Source: Pseudorasbora parva
Taxonomy: Eukaryota > Chordata > Actinopteri > Cypriniformes > Gobionidae
Assembly (NCBI RefSeq): GCF_024679245.1
Contig: NC_090178.1
Span: forward strand, 14,753,861 to 14,817,860
DNA: 64,000 bases
Direction: 5' to 3'
The notes under the pieces are model-generated. The model was not told where the DNA came from. It did not search any database and saw nothing but the letters and a program-made list of their open reading frames with translations. Every line of letters begins with the position of its first letter. Within the stretch, counting starts at the first letter, position 1. The position numbers were made by a program, and so were the translations under genes. Of the stretch, positions 49,766 to 60,880 are shown one piece after another.

Positions 49766-49916
49766 TTATTATACAGCACGTGTTTTGAAACAATTAGCAT
49801 TTAATCTCGTAATGCCGGCACCTGTATCAGGTACAATAGTGATGATGATGTGATGTGGAGTACCATTCATTCACCATTCATTCACATTAATAATTGCATG
49901 ACAATTTAAGATTCTT

Positions 49917-49997
49917 CTTATTATTATTATTATTATTATGAATTTTATTTTTAATGACGCGTATTGTTATTTAGAAGAAGAATGTCGTTATTATTTT

Positions 49998-50030
<33 letters not shown>

Positions 50031-50045
50031 TAGAAGAAGAAGAAT
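49917..50045. repeat. (ATT)n with agaagaagaatg interruptions
   Basis: Two ATT arrays (49919-49940 and 50001-50029) each followed by tttagaagaagaatg, so an ~85-bp segment appears duplicated. Confidence 0.85.
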
Positions 50046-51187
50046 GTAATTTTTATTATTTTGTCAGTCTGAATTATTTTCAGTCCCAGTCCGTGCGCAG
50101 CTGTCGGGCCTAACCCTGAAATGTCAGGTAAAGTGTCAGGTATATACAAAATATTCCTTTCTTGTTCTGATACTCTCTCTCTCGACGTGACATTTGAAGT
50201 GTGCGCGTACGTGTATGTGTGTGCGCGCGGTTCGCGCTTATTTCGAACGATCATGCGGGCTTGTATGTGTTCCTTGTCCATCATCTATGAGTCTGTTTTA
50301 GTTTATGTAGTGCCATTTTTTTTATTATAAAAGTATGCTCTGTGACTCTGTGTTACTGTTGTGTGTGTATTTCCTTTAGATTTTGCGTTTAAGAAAAAGA
50401 TACAGAAGTACATATTTTTGTTCAATGTACTATTATAACTAGTGCATTCTGTTTGTGAGATATATTCGGTAGGTATTACTCTCAGGAATAGTTCCCCTCA
50501 AAATTAAAGTATTGTCATTTACTCATGCCAGTTCAAACTAGGATAAACTTGGAAAAGTGATCAGATTAACACTCCTGTTTACCGTAATTTTAACCAAACC
50601 TATCCTGGATAACTGATGAAATTCCATACTCTTAACAGTGAGATTTAAGAGTAAATTCATGGGTCATAGGCATGTGTGTAATACCCAGAGATTTGGCCTG
50701 GCCATTGCTTTAAGTGGATTTCCACTCATATGGGCTGTTTGTCTATTGGAGTGGCTGTTGTTTTGGATGCGCTCCATGGAGGATACAAATTGCATTATTC
50801 ACGGCATGCAGGCCAGTAATGGCAGCAATGAGCGATGGGCTCCTTTTTGCTACTGACAGGGAAGGTTGAGAGAGGAGCTTAGTACAATTACCTCAGAGTC
50901 TCTGCTCGATCATGCTGCTCTACAGCTAAACTGAAGCAGAAGGTCGCTGGAGGCTTGCCCCGAAGGTTGGAGGTGTTTGAACATGTGTTTAGAAGTTCAG
51001 ATCCCAGGTGAAACCTCTCTCTGAAGTAGGAAAAAAAGTTCTGGTAGTATAAATTCTCTACATGAGCTGTCACTTTTGAACATCTTGTTTTGCCGAGATT
51101 TTAAAAGTTTCTACGGGTCCTTTTAAATGACAAAATGGTCTTCTAAAGGTTTGAATCAATTATGAATCAAAAAGAAAAATGTTAGCA
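50046..51187. other. No gene; possible TTAA-type end near 50480
   Basis: aggaatagttcccctcaaaa at 50484 resembles the left end of TTAA-type elements. 50630-51120 is balanced and unique-looking. Nothing else is supported. Confidence 0.35.
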
Positions 51188-51465
51188 AGTGAACATTTTG
51201 TCATTAAAGTTGATGTTCGAAGATGGAAAAATGGGCAAGCGTAAGGATCGGCGACAGGGTCATGGGCGTCCAAGGCTCATTGATGCACGTGGGAAGCGAA
51301 GGCTTGCCCCTGCGGTCCGATCAAACAGACAAGCTACTGTAGCTCAGATTGCTCAAGAAAATTTATGTTGATTCTGATAGAAAAGTGTCAGAATACACAG
51401 TGCATCGCAGTTTGTTGTGTATGGGGCTGCATAGCCGCAGACCAACCGGGGTGCATCAGTCAATA

Positions 51466-51503
<38 letters not shown>
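51466..51503. repeat. (TCAA)n microsatellite
   Basis: About 9 units; the 3' tail of the retroposon. Confidence 0.95.
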
Positions 51504-51649
51504 CTTTATTTATATAACGCTTTTACAATGACGATTGTTTCAAAGCAGCTTCACAGTGTTAAACAGGATAATATTGCAAAAAAAAAATGATTTGGCTGTA
51601 CCGTCGTTCTGGAGAAAACAGTGATGTTATCAGCTTATTTTAATTTATC

Positions 51650-52167
51650 TTATTACACGGCTCTGTGAAATACTTGATTCTGTTTGGTCAATCGTGCATT
51701 CCAGCAGTATGTTATTTCCAGATAACAACCGCTCATCCGGGTACTACGAGTTATCTTGACCGGTACTACTTCTTTGCTTAACGCTGGCACCATCTTGTGG
51801 CTGTTAAATACTTAAACAGCCATGGCTACAATGGAAGACTTCAAGGCGGGTTTCCTTTATAAAGTTTTAAATATGGATATTTTTCTTACAAAAACGCATC
51901 GATTAGAATCAGAAGGCCTCTATTAACCCATCGGAGCTGCGTGGAGCACATTATTTGACGGACAGCTGCATTTGTTATGGACTTTAAAAACAGCTACAAC
52001 TACTGCTGGGATTAACGTTAGCCTGGACTTTTTAAATATAACTCCGATTGTAAAGCAGTTTGGAACTGTTTTTCTTCGCGGAAGCTTTGCGTAAGAGCTA
52101 ATAAAATATTTAATCTCAAGACAATATTTAGTGTCTAATTTATTTGAGACTAGTAGCCGTGTAATAA
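51650..52167. mobile_element. 518-bp element with 13-bp TIRs
   Basis: ttattacacggct (51650-51662) and agccgtgtaataa (52155-52167) are exact inverted copies. Related sequence occurs at 57290-57372 and 55950-55995 in the opposite orientation. No coding frame is recognised. Confidence 0.6.
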
Positions 52168-52303
52168 GCGGGACAATGTACACCCATACACCCAGCCGGT
52201 TGTTATGCAGATTAAACCCCTTTAGAGTGATGCAAGACCCTGATCCTGAACACTGTCGGGGTTTATTCTGCGATAACAACCGGCTGGGTGTACATTATCC
52301 CTT
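52168..52303. repeat. Long imperfect hairpin, ~45-bp arms
   Basis: The left arm (gggacaatgtacacc ... cagccggttgttatgcagattaaacccc) is the complement of the right arm (ggggtttattctgcgataac ... gtgtacattatccc), with an 8-base insertion in the left arm and a ~38-base loop. It abuts the 51650-52167 element and may be its terminal structure. Confidence 0.75.
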
Positions 52304-52715
52304 ACATAGAGTGACATTGTTGGCAAATCAGTTTTATAGTTTATAGAATTAAAAAACACCTAATTAATTATTTGTATTTGTATATTTAGTTGAATAATTT
52401 GGATCATCATTTTAGTGTGCCCAACTGAGCAAGCCAAGCCAAAGGCGACAGAGGCGAGGAACCAAAACTCCATAAACCTTGGGAGAAACCAGCTCAGTCG
52501 GGGTGCCAGTTCTCCTCTGGCCTATTATCAAACAGTGTATGATTATTATTTTTTTAGTGGGCACATGAGCATCAGAACTGGACCACGGAGCAAATAAAGA
52601 AAGTGGCACAGTCTGATGAATCCGTTTTTTTTTTTTTTTTTTACATCACGTGGATGGCCGGGTGTGTGTGCCTCACCTGGGGAGCACATGGCATTTTCTT
52701 GCATCATTTTATATA

Positions 52716-53169
52716 TATATATATATAGACCACACAAGTATTTTTATGTATAACTGATTTTAATCGAAATTGAAATCAATTCCTGAGGCTGCATAAAAAC
52801 GGTGGTCTGGGATTCATGTAAACTTCAGTAAGGTTCGCTGCTCATATGAGCGTAATCATACTAAATTGTGAACCGCTATTGATGATGCATGATTCCCTAA
52901 AACTGTGTGTTTGTGTGGTCTCACTCACTTTCCTGACGAGCGTAACTGACCCACCGCAAGCAGAGGAAATGTATATATAATTCAGCCTTTAACAGAAATG
53001 GACTCCCAAGTTCTTGATAACATTTGCAGTACATTCAAGGCAGATTGACGCAAGTGCGATTTATGTGCTGATGCTTTGAAAATGACCAACAATTCAAAGT
53101 GTCATTATTACCAAGCAACAAGGGTAAGTAGCGGCTAATGCAAACGCACCGCGCTTCGGCACCAAATAA
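52716..53169. other. No gene recognised; short (AT)n at 52711-52727
   Basis: A donor-like aagggtaagt occurs at 53119-53128 on the plus strand, but there is no acceptor-bounded open frame. Confidence 0.35.
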
Positions 53170-53297
53170 TATTATGTGAACACAATCCAGCAGATTCAGA
53201 GGGAAGTCCTCTGACAAACTCCAAAATATTGTGCAATGTGATGTCATTACAGTCCCTGTTGGTGAGCGGTCAATTGTCCCAATACTTTTGTCCATAA
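53170..53297. mobile_element. Right end of another Tc1-like element
   Basis: gcggtcaattgtcccaatac, then ttttgtcca before TA, is a Tc1-type terminal motif distinct from the families above; the rest of the element is missing. Confidence 0.5.
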
Positions 53298-54777
53298 AAC
53301 AGATATTGGGTTTGAGTTGGATTCAAATTTAATGTATGTATTATGTATTTGTGTATGTATATAAACTTGGGGCACAAATATGTTATATAACCATGGTTAG
53401 GGATCCAGCATCCTTAACACACACTTACACACACCTCAAATACGTCCAGTTCACATTTGATCCCGTCAGCCTATCTTTTTACTAGAGAGCAACTGGAGAG
53501 CATTATCCTATTATCGAAACATATTGACTTATGAAGTTCATAATCTCTCGTGGCACGACAGGGATACAGGAATCATTCAGGCGCAGTGTGAGCCACACTT
53601 TAATGAAGTCATTTATCTCTGATCTACAGCTTTGCACCTTACCCTCCAAATGAGCCAGTGTAAGAGTGAGACACATTGGTCAAGAGTGCTGGATGAAAAA
53701 TGAGGAAATAATTCACAACGGAAACATCATTTCAAAACGACTGGCCTTATCCTTTTCTTGGGGTCCTATACAATTATATCCTGATTAAATGATATTAGAA
53801 TAATTGCTTTATGTGTAAGGCTATAAATGGCTTGCTAGTCGACCAAGTTTAAGTCACAGCAAGTAAATCTGACCCAAGGGGCAGACGGTAGAAGGTTATT
53901 TCTAAGTACAAGGTGCATGACTTGGCATCAGAAGCAAATGAATAGGCTACTGTGAGTTATTAATCTCTATTACCTCATCCTCCTATAATTTTGCTCATTA
54001 CACACATTCATTTAAATCTACTGGCCTTTTTTCTCCTTGTCCGAGAGGCTTTTGTGCACGATAAAGAGAGAGATGACTCTGGTAAATTTCAGTGCTATCT
54101 TGTAAATCCTGTTCCCTCTGCATTCCTTTATGAATAATGCATACAGAGGAACTCTGACTTTTTCTGATATTACCTATAGCCAAAATGATTATGCAGAGTT
54201 GGCAAAATAAATAAATATTCAGAATATTATAAATGGACACCAGAGGCGCGGATAACTTGTGTGCATTTATCAGGGAATGGAACACTGAATGAACATTTCT
54301 TATCCCCCAACTCCCATTAGATTTTTGTTCTCTGTGTGATTTGTGTGAATTAAAAACGTAATGCCTCAGCAGTTGTGTGCAGAATCGTTTAAAATGTAAT
54401 TACTCTGCAGTTGACGGTCGGTAGGATGAAGGACAAATGACAGTATTAGAGGAACCCAGTGCTCAAGGAGCGGCTGGTGGGGAGTTAGCATGTCAGCCTC
54501 ATTAACATGGGGCAGAATGTACAATGCAGAATTTGGGATTACAAATAATTTGCAATCCAGTACTAATTTTTTTTGTCACTGCAAGTTTATCAGACAATAA
54601 CACTACTAACAGTGTTATCTGAAAAGAATGATGAGATGAGATTTTTACTGTGCAAGAGCATGTTTGGAGTGTTTTTAGCTCGTTGTTAAGATGCTAGAGT
54701 GTTGTTAGTGTGATGCTGTTGCTAGGGCTAGGCTATTGTATTTAGGTGGTTGGATATACTGTATCTCAGGTCTCTGG
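53298..54777. other. Unique sequence, possible conserved non-coding DNA
   Basis: About 1.5 kb free of simple repeats or transposon ends, with balanced composition in 53540-54540. Open frame 53998-54285 minus lacks motifs. Confidence 0.3.
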
Positions 54778-55224
54778 GTCAAGGGTAGGGCTGCATGATT
54801 TGGGGAATAAACATAATTGTCTGGTTGTCTTTCTGATTAAAAACTGCAATTTAGTTTAGTTTATCTTTAAATTTATGTTTGCTGTGCTTCTTCTGCACGC
54901 TTCGTCCAAAATGTTGTGGTTATATATTAATATGGCTACTATATAGTAATAATAATAATAATAATAAAACAAAATAATAATCTTGTAATAGGTTTCACTG
55001 CAAAATCTAAAATATAGAATTTAAAACAGATGATACAATCATTTTATTTTATAATAGAACTTTTATATTACAATTTCTTCCCTTTATTTTATTTTGATGG
55101 TAAAAGCTCTCTTTTGTCGATAAGCACAGAGTATATGGGAATTGTTGATATGGGAAAATTGTTGACACACCTCCGGATAATAAGCTACTCATGTAGAAGT
55201 GTTAAGTGTCGTAGACCAGTAAGA

Positions 55225-55490
55225 GCTGTGCATGTGTCCACCTCCCACGCCGGAGACCACGGTTTATATCCCGCAAGGAGTGGGGCGAGTAGAACTGGTT
55301 ACATTTGGTGCCGTGACCCGGATGGGAATAGGGTTTAGGGGGTTGAGTGTAACAGTTATAGAACAGTAAGAGCTGTGTGTGTAAAACTCACTCCCGACTG
55401 ATTCTAGAGGCTGCGGTCTTTAGCCTCTTTGTTAGAGTGCCCGCCTCCCATGCTGGAGACCACTGGTAACTGGTAGTGTAAGCCTTATGA
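55225..55490 (+). mobile_element. tRNA-like SINE/retroelement pieces, partly duplicated
   Basis: 55425-55487 has a tRNA-like A box region (tttagcctctttgttagagt) followed by gcccgcctcccatgctggag. 55232-55345 has cctcccacgccggagaccac, a degenerate B box (ggtttatatcccgc) and gtgccgtgacccggatggga. cagtaagagctgtg occurs twice (55217 and 55364). The order suggests tandem or partial copies. Confidence 0.55.
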
Positions 55491-55534
55491 ACTGCAGAGG
55501 CACTTTCAACACTTTTTCCAAAAATTGAATACAG

Positions 55535-55995
55535 AAGACAATCGGCTGAACATTTACTTTATAAATATGGATATGTGTCATACACAAACTCATCGATTTG
55601 CTTCAGAAGGCCTTCAGAACCCCTTCAGAACCCCCCAGAGCTGTGTGGAGTGTGTTATTTGACAGACAGATGCATTTTTGTGGACTTCAAAAACAGAACA
55701 TCAATCACTGCCATTATAAAGCTTAGGTTAGCCAGGAGCTTTTTTTATATAACTGATTTAATTCGTCTGAAAGAAGAATGTTATATACACCTAGGATAAC
55801 TTGAGGGTGAGTAAATCATGTGCTAATTGTAATTTTTGGGTGAACTAACCATTGAAGTCTTCCATTGTAACCTGTGGTGGTGAAGTGTATTTCAGTCACA
55901 AGATGGTGCTAGACGGTAAACGACAGTGGAATGACATGTTAAGCATATATGAAGTACCGGTCAAGATAACTCGTAGCATGCGGATGAGTGGTGTG
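55535..55995. repeat. Dispersed repeat segments
   Basis: 55560-55700 (aaatatggatatgtgtcata, gtggacttcaaaaacag) parallels 51868-51990 in the same orientation. 55795-55850 has gagggtgagtaaatca and tttttgggtgaactaacc, a TTAA-type end. 55950-55995 matches 51725-51770 in inverted orientation. These are rearranged pieces. Confidence 0.5.
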
Positions 55996-56062
55996 TTACA
56001 CTCAAAAAAAATCATTCTAGCTGTTTGCTCAGTTTATTTAAATAAAATTAGTAAAATGATAA

Positions 56063-56491
56063 AGCTACACTGTGTGATATTTCCCCCCATCTAGCGGTGT
56101 AAAGGTATATGTAAATCCAGTGAATATTAGTTTCTGTTCCTCTCAATTCTGATTTCGTTTTAACTCCTACGGTGGCCGATTTTAGTCCAAGATTAACATG
56201 GCTTCCAGTTCGACCTCGTCAATGAGTGCCATCGAGTGTTAAAACGCGAAAAGCGAAGCTTGAATTTATGGGTATGTCCCTCTTTGGCTAATGTACTGTC
56301 AAGATGGAGGGGCAACATGGCGACCGGCATTCGATCCCCTCACCCGTATGTATTTTCAATGGCATATTATAAACGTATGAGAATACTTTATTACTTGAAA
56401 GAAGTAAATATACATTAATTAGCACATATATTTTTGAACGAACTAAGTGTTTTTAGCTAAGAAGTAACTAAAAAATTTACACAGTGTAGCT
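56063..56491. mobile_element. TTAA-type miniature element, 429 bp
   Basis: agctacactgtgtga and inverted tttacacagtgtagct ends. TTAA follows at 56492-56495; the left copy is ATAA at 56059-56062, one change. Related to 24507-25182 by its ends. Small frame 56236-56418 is not recognised. Confidence 0.75.
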
Positions 56492-56877
56492 TTAAGTTAA
56501 CCTGAACCATTTGTGTTGGGACTACATGAATCATTTATGTTGCGCTGACTGAACTTGGCAGTGTATTTCTATTTCCCAGCATGCTTTGCCTAGGGATGGA
56601 ACAGGAGAGTAAATGTTGAAGTTAAGTGCTGTTGAATGTGTTTTTAGTTAAGGGAAACACCTGGTAACATTTTATGTTATATTTGACAGTTATATTTGAC
56701 ATCTAAAAGTTGTGTTATGTTGTGTCGATTTTTTTTTAGGTTACCCTGAAGTGTAGACCTTGTGGTTAGGCTATGCTCTTCTTAATGAGCTGTAATTGCG
56801 CTAATGCCAGTGATGAGAAATGCTTTACTTGATCATTACTTGCCTGGTACAATTGGCAAGTGATTATGTGTTGTTGC

Positions 56878-57025
<148 letters not shown>

Positions 57026-57289
57026 AATAGAAATAAAGAAAATAAATTCATGTGACAGTTCCCATAAGTCACTATCAGTTCTACCCCTCTTTATCCTACT
57101 TTATTTAGTTTGAATGACATGATATTTTTTACTAGTTTTGACTAAATGATTTTAAGTTCATACAACAAGATTACAAAAAAATATTAGATTTTGTTGGAAA
57201 AGCATAATTCAATTTCGCGGAAAAGTTTTCCTTAATTGAATTAATTTAGTTCAACAGTTTGTTTTTGAGTGTATTCACTTTGACGTTTG

Positions 57290-57372
57290 TTATCTGGGAA
57301 TAACATACCACTGGAATGTGTGATTGACCAATCAGAATCAAGTATTCCACAGAGTCGTGTAATAATCTGAAA
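57290..57372 (-). repeat. Fragment of the 51650 element family
   Basis: Inverted, it reads attacacgactctgtggaat and ttgattctgattggtcaatc, as at 51651-51700. It stops at gggaataacataccactgga on the plus strand. Confidence 0.65.
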
Positions 57373-57485
57373 TAGGCAGTGCATATATCTATTATTTAAA
57401 CCAGAGTATTTGCTATTTTATAATCACATTAAGTCATTTTGCGATTTATTTTTATTTTTATTAACCATGCAGCCCTAGTCAAAGA

Positions 57486-58340
57486 GAATTTATTATTTGC
57501 TAACATTTCGGCTAGAGGACAGACAAAGGGTAGAAGACAAGCAAATTCAAAAAACAATAACAATGAAGCTGCTCTGCAGGTAGTGTTCCTCAGAAAGAGA
57601 CCTGTCACAAAGTTCTTGCCTCATAGTTTTGGACCAAGACAAGGACTGCAGTGCCCCTAATATGACACAAAAAACACTTTCCTTAGCCAATAAATACCTC
57701 TCACATGTGTGTTTGATGGAAGATACTCTTCTACCACACAATATCTTGTATTTGAGATTTTCAAAGCTATTACTGAAGACTGTATCTTTGTTTTGCACTG
57801 TATCTAGTGCACTAATGTCCCGCGGTGAATGAAATTAAAGATGTGAGTGGAGAGCACACGCTGGGGCCAGTTGTCTACAGGATCCACACCTGATAGGCCT
57901 CTAATCTATTACCACTCTACAGATGCATCCTGACCCCAGACGCCTCACTTCTTGCTAAACAATGCGATTGCTTTCTCACCTAAAACTGGGGACTCATCTA
58001 CACACAGAACAGCCATGTGCACGTGCCGCACCCTTCAACATACACCTGCACGCTCACATACTGTAGGTTTGCTGTCTGTATATGACTCCGGTGTGATAAG
58101 CAAGTAATGAGATTACCTCGTTGGTTCCCTCAGACAACCTGTCACCAGATTTAGTGAATGAGCTTCGGTTCTACTTAGAATGTTAAGATGCCACTGCTGT
58201 CTGTGGTCAAAATTTGTCTGTGGCTGTTGAGATGGTGTCTCATTAATGGTCTGGTAGACAAGATCTTGTTGATTTGTCTTTGTCTTCTGCTCACCTTCAC
58301 CTATCTATTTTTCCACATTATTATATAATAATAATTATAA
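57486..58340. other. Unique-looking sequence, no gene
   Basis: 57780-58260 is balanced and non-repetitive. No exon or element end is supported. Confidence 0.35.
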
Positions 58341-58510
58341 TCCTATGGTTTTACATATCAGGACATAAAAAAGTGGTCTTTGGCAGGTCTTAAAATTAGG
58401 GAAATACAACCTCAGATTAACAGCACTACATGCCATATTGCATTGGATCATTATTTTTTTTAACAAAACTAGGCACAAAATGGAGAATTTACAGTATGTG
58501 TGAAAAACTA

Positions 58511-58672
58511 CACTCTAAAAAATGCTGGGTTAAGAACAACCCAAGTTGGGTCGTAAATGGACAAACCCAGAAATTGGATTGTTTGAACCCTAGTAAATGG
58601 ACCCATTCAAACAACTCAATTTCTGCGTTTGTCCATTTTCTTAGCCAATTTAACCTAGCATTTTTTAGAGTG
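58511..58672. mobile_element. TA-flanked palindromic miniature element
   Basis: cactctaaaaaatgctgggt and inverted cactctaaaaaatgctaggt ends, with TA at 58509-58510 and 58673-58674. Much of the interior is also an imperfect palindrome (tggacaaacccagaaatt / aatttctgcgtttgtcca). TA target suggests a Tc1/mariner-mobilised MITE. Removing it restores Tc1 family C sequence. Confidence 0.85.
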
Positions 58673-58844
58673 TATGTACAGCCTTACTGTTTCCATAGGA
58701 ATTAAGAGAGTAAGTAAGGTCAGGTGCTGCTAATCAAATGTATTTTATGAATTGATCATCAGCCAGTGTGATCACCTCTTTAAAAGCAGATGTTTTGGCA
58801 GTTTGCTGGTCTGGAGCATTCAGGTGTGTGTTAACAAGGAGTAA

Positions 58845-59600
58845 AGACATCAGCAATGATCTTAGAGAAGCGATTGTTGCCGCCCCCAGTCTGATAAGGG
58901 TCATACTGCCATTTCCAAACAATTTGAAGTCCATTATTCTACGTTAATGAGGATAATTCACAAATGGAAAACATTCAAGACAGTTGCTAATCTTCCTAAG
59001 AAGTTAAATTCAGCCAATTTACCCTAGGGTCAGACTGTGCAATGCTCAGAAAAATAGCAAAACATCCAAGAATTACACCTCACGGGCCTCTGTTAACATG
59101 TTAAATGTTACAGTTCATGACAGTGCATTTAGAAAAAGACTATAGTATGGCAGGTTTGGAAGGGCTGCCAGGAGATAGCCTCTTCTCTCTAAAAAAACAA
59201 AAAAACAAAAAAAAAATGGCAGCACACCAAAGATTTACAAATTTGCATCTGAACAAACCTCAAACTTCTGGAAAAATGTGCTTTAGACAGACGAGACCAA
59301 AGGGGAGATGGTTGGCCATAATACACAGCACCAAGTTAGGCCAAAACTTAACACATCATATCAGAAAAAAAACCTCAACTGTCCATCACGCTGGTGGAGA
59401 TTAATGATTTTTGGCTTGTTTTTGCAGCCTGCAATCCTCAATGAACTGAAGTAACATTATAAAGGAGAGTGGGCCAAAACTCCCCCAGAACTTTCGAGAG
59501 ACTGATACTGTCATTTAGAAAACAATTTCTTCAACTTATTGCTGCTAAAAGGGGCTCTGCAAGCAATTGAATCACAGGGTGTACTTAGTTTGTCACCCAT
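58845..59600 (+). pseudogene. Family C Tc1 transposase remnant
   Basis: Only scattered blocks survive: agacatcagcaatgatctta encodes a KDISNDLREAIVAA N-terminus without its start codon; a VHYST-like helix-turn-helix part follows at about 58920. gaaaaatgtgctttagacag (59271) corresponds to the W-T-D-E catalytic region with a mutated frame. Many indels and stops. Confidence 0.75.
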
Positions 59601-59970
59601 GGCTTTTCCATTTGGCTTTATTGTTGTTAAATAAATAATGTCACGGTGTAATTTGTCATTTGTTGCTGTTAAGCTGAGGTCATATTTACCTAATTTTAAG
59701 ACCTGCTAACTTTTTATTATGTTCTGATACGTAAAACCATAAAATTCTAAAGGGTGTCCTTTCTTTTTCACATGATTGTATACATGAGTATCTATAAATA
59801 ATACTAATATAATTGATATCATCTATGATTTATTAATAATACAATATTTGATTATTTTTTGTTTATTTAGCACTGTGTGTTTTAGTACCATTGTAACATT
59901 TTGTTTTTGTTTTTATATGAATACAGTAAAATACAAAAATACAGTTATTGTGAACTATTTTCGTGTTACC

Positions 59971-60496
59971 TAGCCTGACAAGCCAGACCCACATCAAGAT
60001 GTTTGGTCTGGAAACTCACCATAGACAGGGCTCAATCCGAGGGGTGGGATAAACGGTTGTCCGTCAAACTCCCTCTGCACGCGATAGGATAGCGCTACAC
60101 CAACCAGAGCAACGGAGGTGAAACAGTGCTTGCTGATAGATTAAACATTCGCCGTATCCGGTCGGCTAAACTCCGAACACATCTTCCCTTTTTAAGAATG
60201 ACTTCAGTGCCTTTCTTTGTTCTTTTCTCAGAGAAAAGCTTAACTCCAAGTCTTCCAGAGTCGCGGCTAGAGCTGATTCGAAAGACCGCCGTTCGCCAGT
60301 TTCTGTGTTTACTAGAAGCACGCAAACGCAACTCGGCCGTCGTCATTATGGCCCCGCCCCCCGACTCTATACACGATGTGGTTGGCCCGTCCAGAGTGAG
60401 GGGAATACAGCTCAGAAGGGTATTGAGAGTTGCTAGACGACACTCGCGGGCAGATTAAATTTGCTGCAGCTAGGGTGCGTCTAGATTTCTAGGCTA
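59971..60496. mobile_element. 9-bp-TSD miniature element, copy 4
   Basis: 526 bp from tagcctgacaagccagaccc to tttctaggcta, flanked by perfect 9-bp cgtgttacc (59962-59970 and 60497-60505). Same orientation as copy 1. This copy sets the duplication at exactly 9 bp, as the next base differs on the two sides. Confidence 0.9.
60095..60346 (-). CDS. Longest small ORF of the 9-bp-TSD family
   Basis: 83 codons starting MTTAELRLRASSKHRNWRTA, with LGVKLFSEKRTKKGTEVIL and KKGRCVRSLADRIRRMFNLS. The same frame is recognisable in all four copies. Arg/Lys-rich, no transmembrane segment. No known family is recognised and expression is unknown; it could be a non-coding repeat that happens to be open. Confidence 0.28.
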   Translation of the reverse strand: MTTAELRLRASSKHRNWRTAVFRISSSRDSGRLGVKLFSEKRTKKGTEVILKKGRCVRSLADRIRRMFNLSASTVSPPLLWLV

Positions 60497-60729
60497 CGTG
60501 TTACCAGCATTTCATTTAATTGTAATAGAAATAGTTTGTAATAATGAAAAAAATAGCTGCCACAGAAAATATATAAAATAAATAAATAAATAAAAACCTG
60601 TAGATTATGTCTTTGCCTTTCAAAACTGACAACTTTTTAACAGATCATGTGAAAATGGTTATGATGTCAATACTATGACAATTTACTTAGACAATTTTGT
60701 AATTTTTGGACCTTAATTTCCATAAATGC

Positions 60730-60880
<151 letters not shown>

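Larger units (their letters stand above)
51466..52535 (-). mobile_element. Teleost retroposon with (TTGA)n tail, itself interrupted
   Basis: The (TCAA)n array 51466-51503 is the tail on the minus strand. 51504-51649 (ctttatttatataacgcttt, caaagcagcttcacagtgtt) and 52412-52535 (accttgggagaaaccagctc, gtgccagttctcctctggcc) are two parts of a very common fish retroposon; the middle is replaced by other elements. Confidence 0.7.
51188..52715 (+). mobile_element. Tc1 family D relic, interrupted
   Basis: 51188-51455 (tttgtcattaaagttgatgt; ATG at 51231, aaggctcattgatgcacgtg) and 52556-52715 (gcatcagaactggaccacgg, acatcacgtggatggccggg) are consecutive parts of the same Tc1 family as 18865. About 1.1 kb of other repeats is inserted between. 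Terminal repeats and most of the catalytic region are absent. Confidence 0.8.
58341..59778 (+). mobile_element. Tc1-like relic (family C), interrupted
   Basis: The inner left repeat (ggtcttaaaattagggaaat) matches inverted sequence of the right end (cctaattttaagacctgc). The outermost left ~30 bases are gone. The right end tctttttcacatgattg stops before TA at 59779-59780. A 162-bp miniature element splits the 5' region. The same right end is fused to another Tc1 at 6797. Confidence 0.82.
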
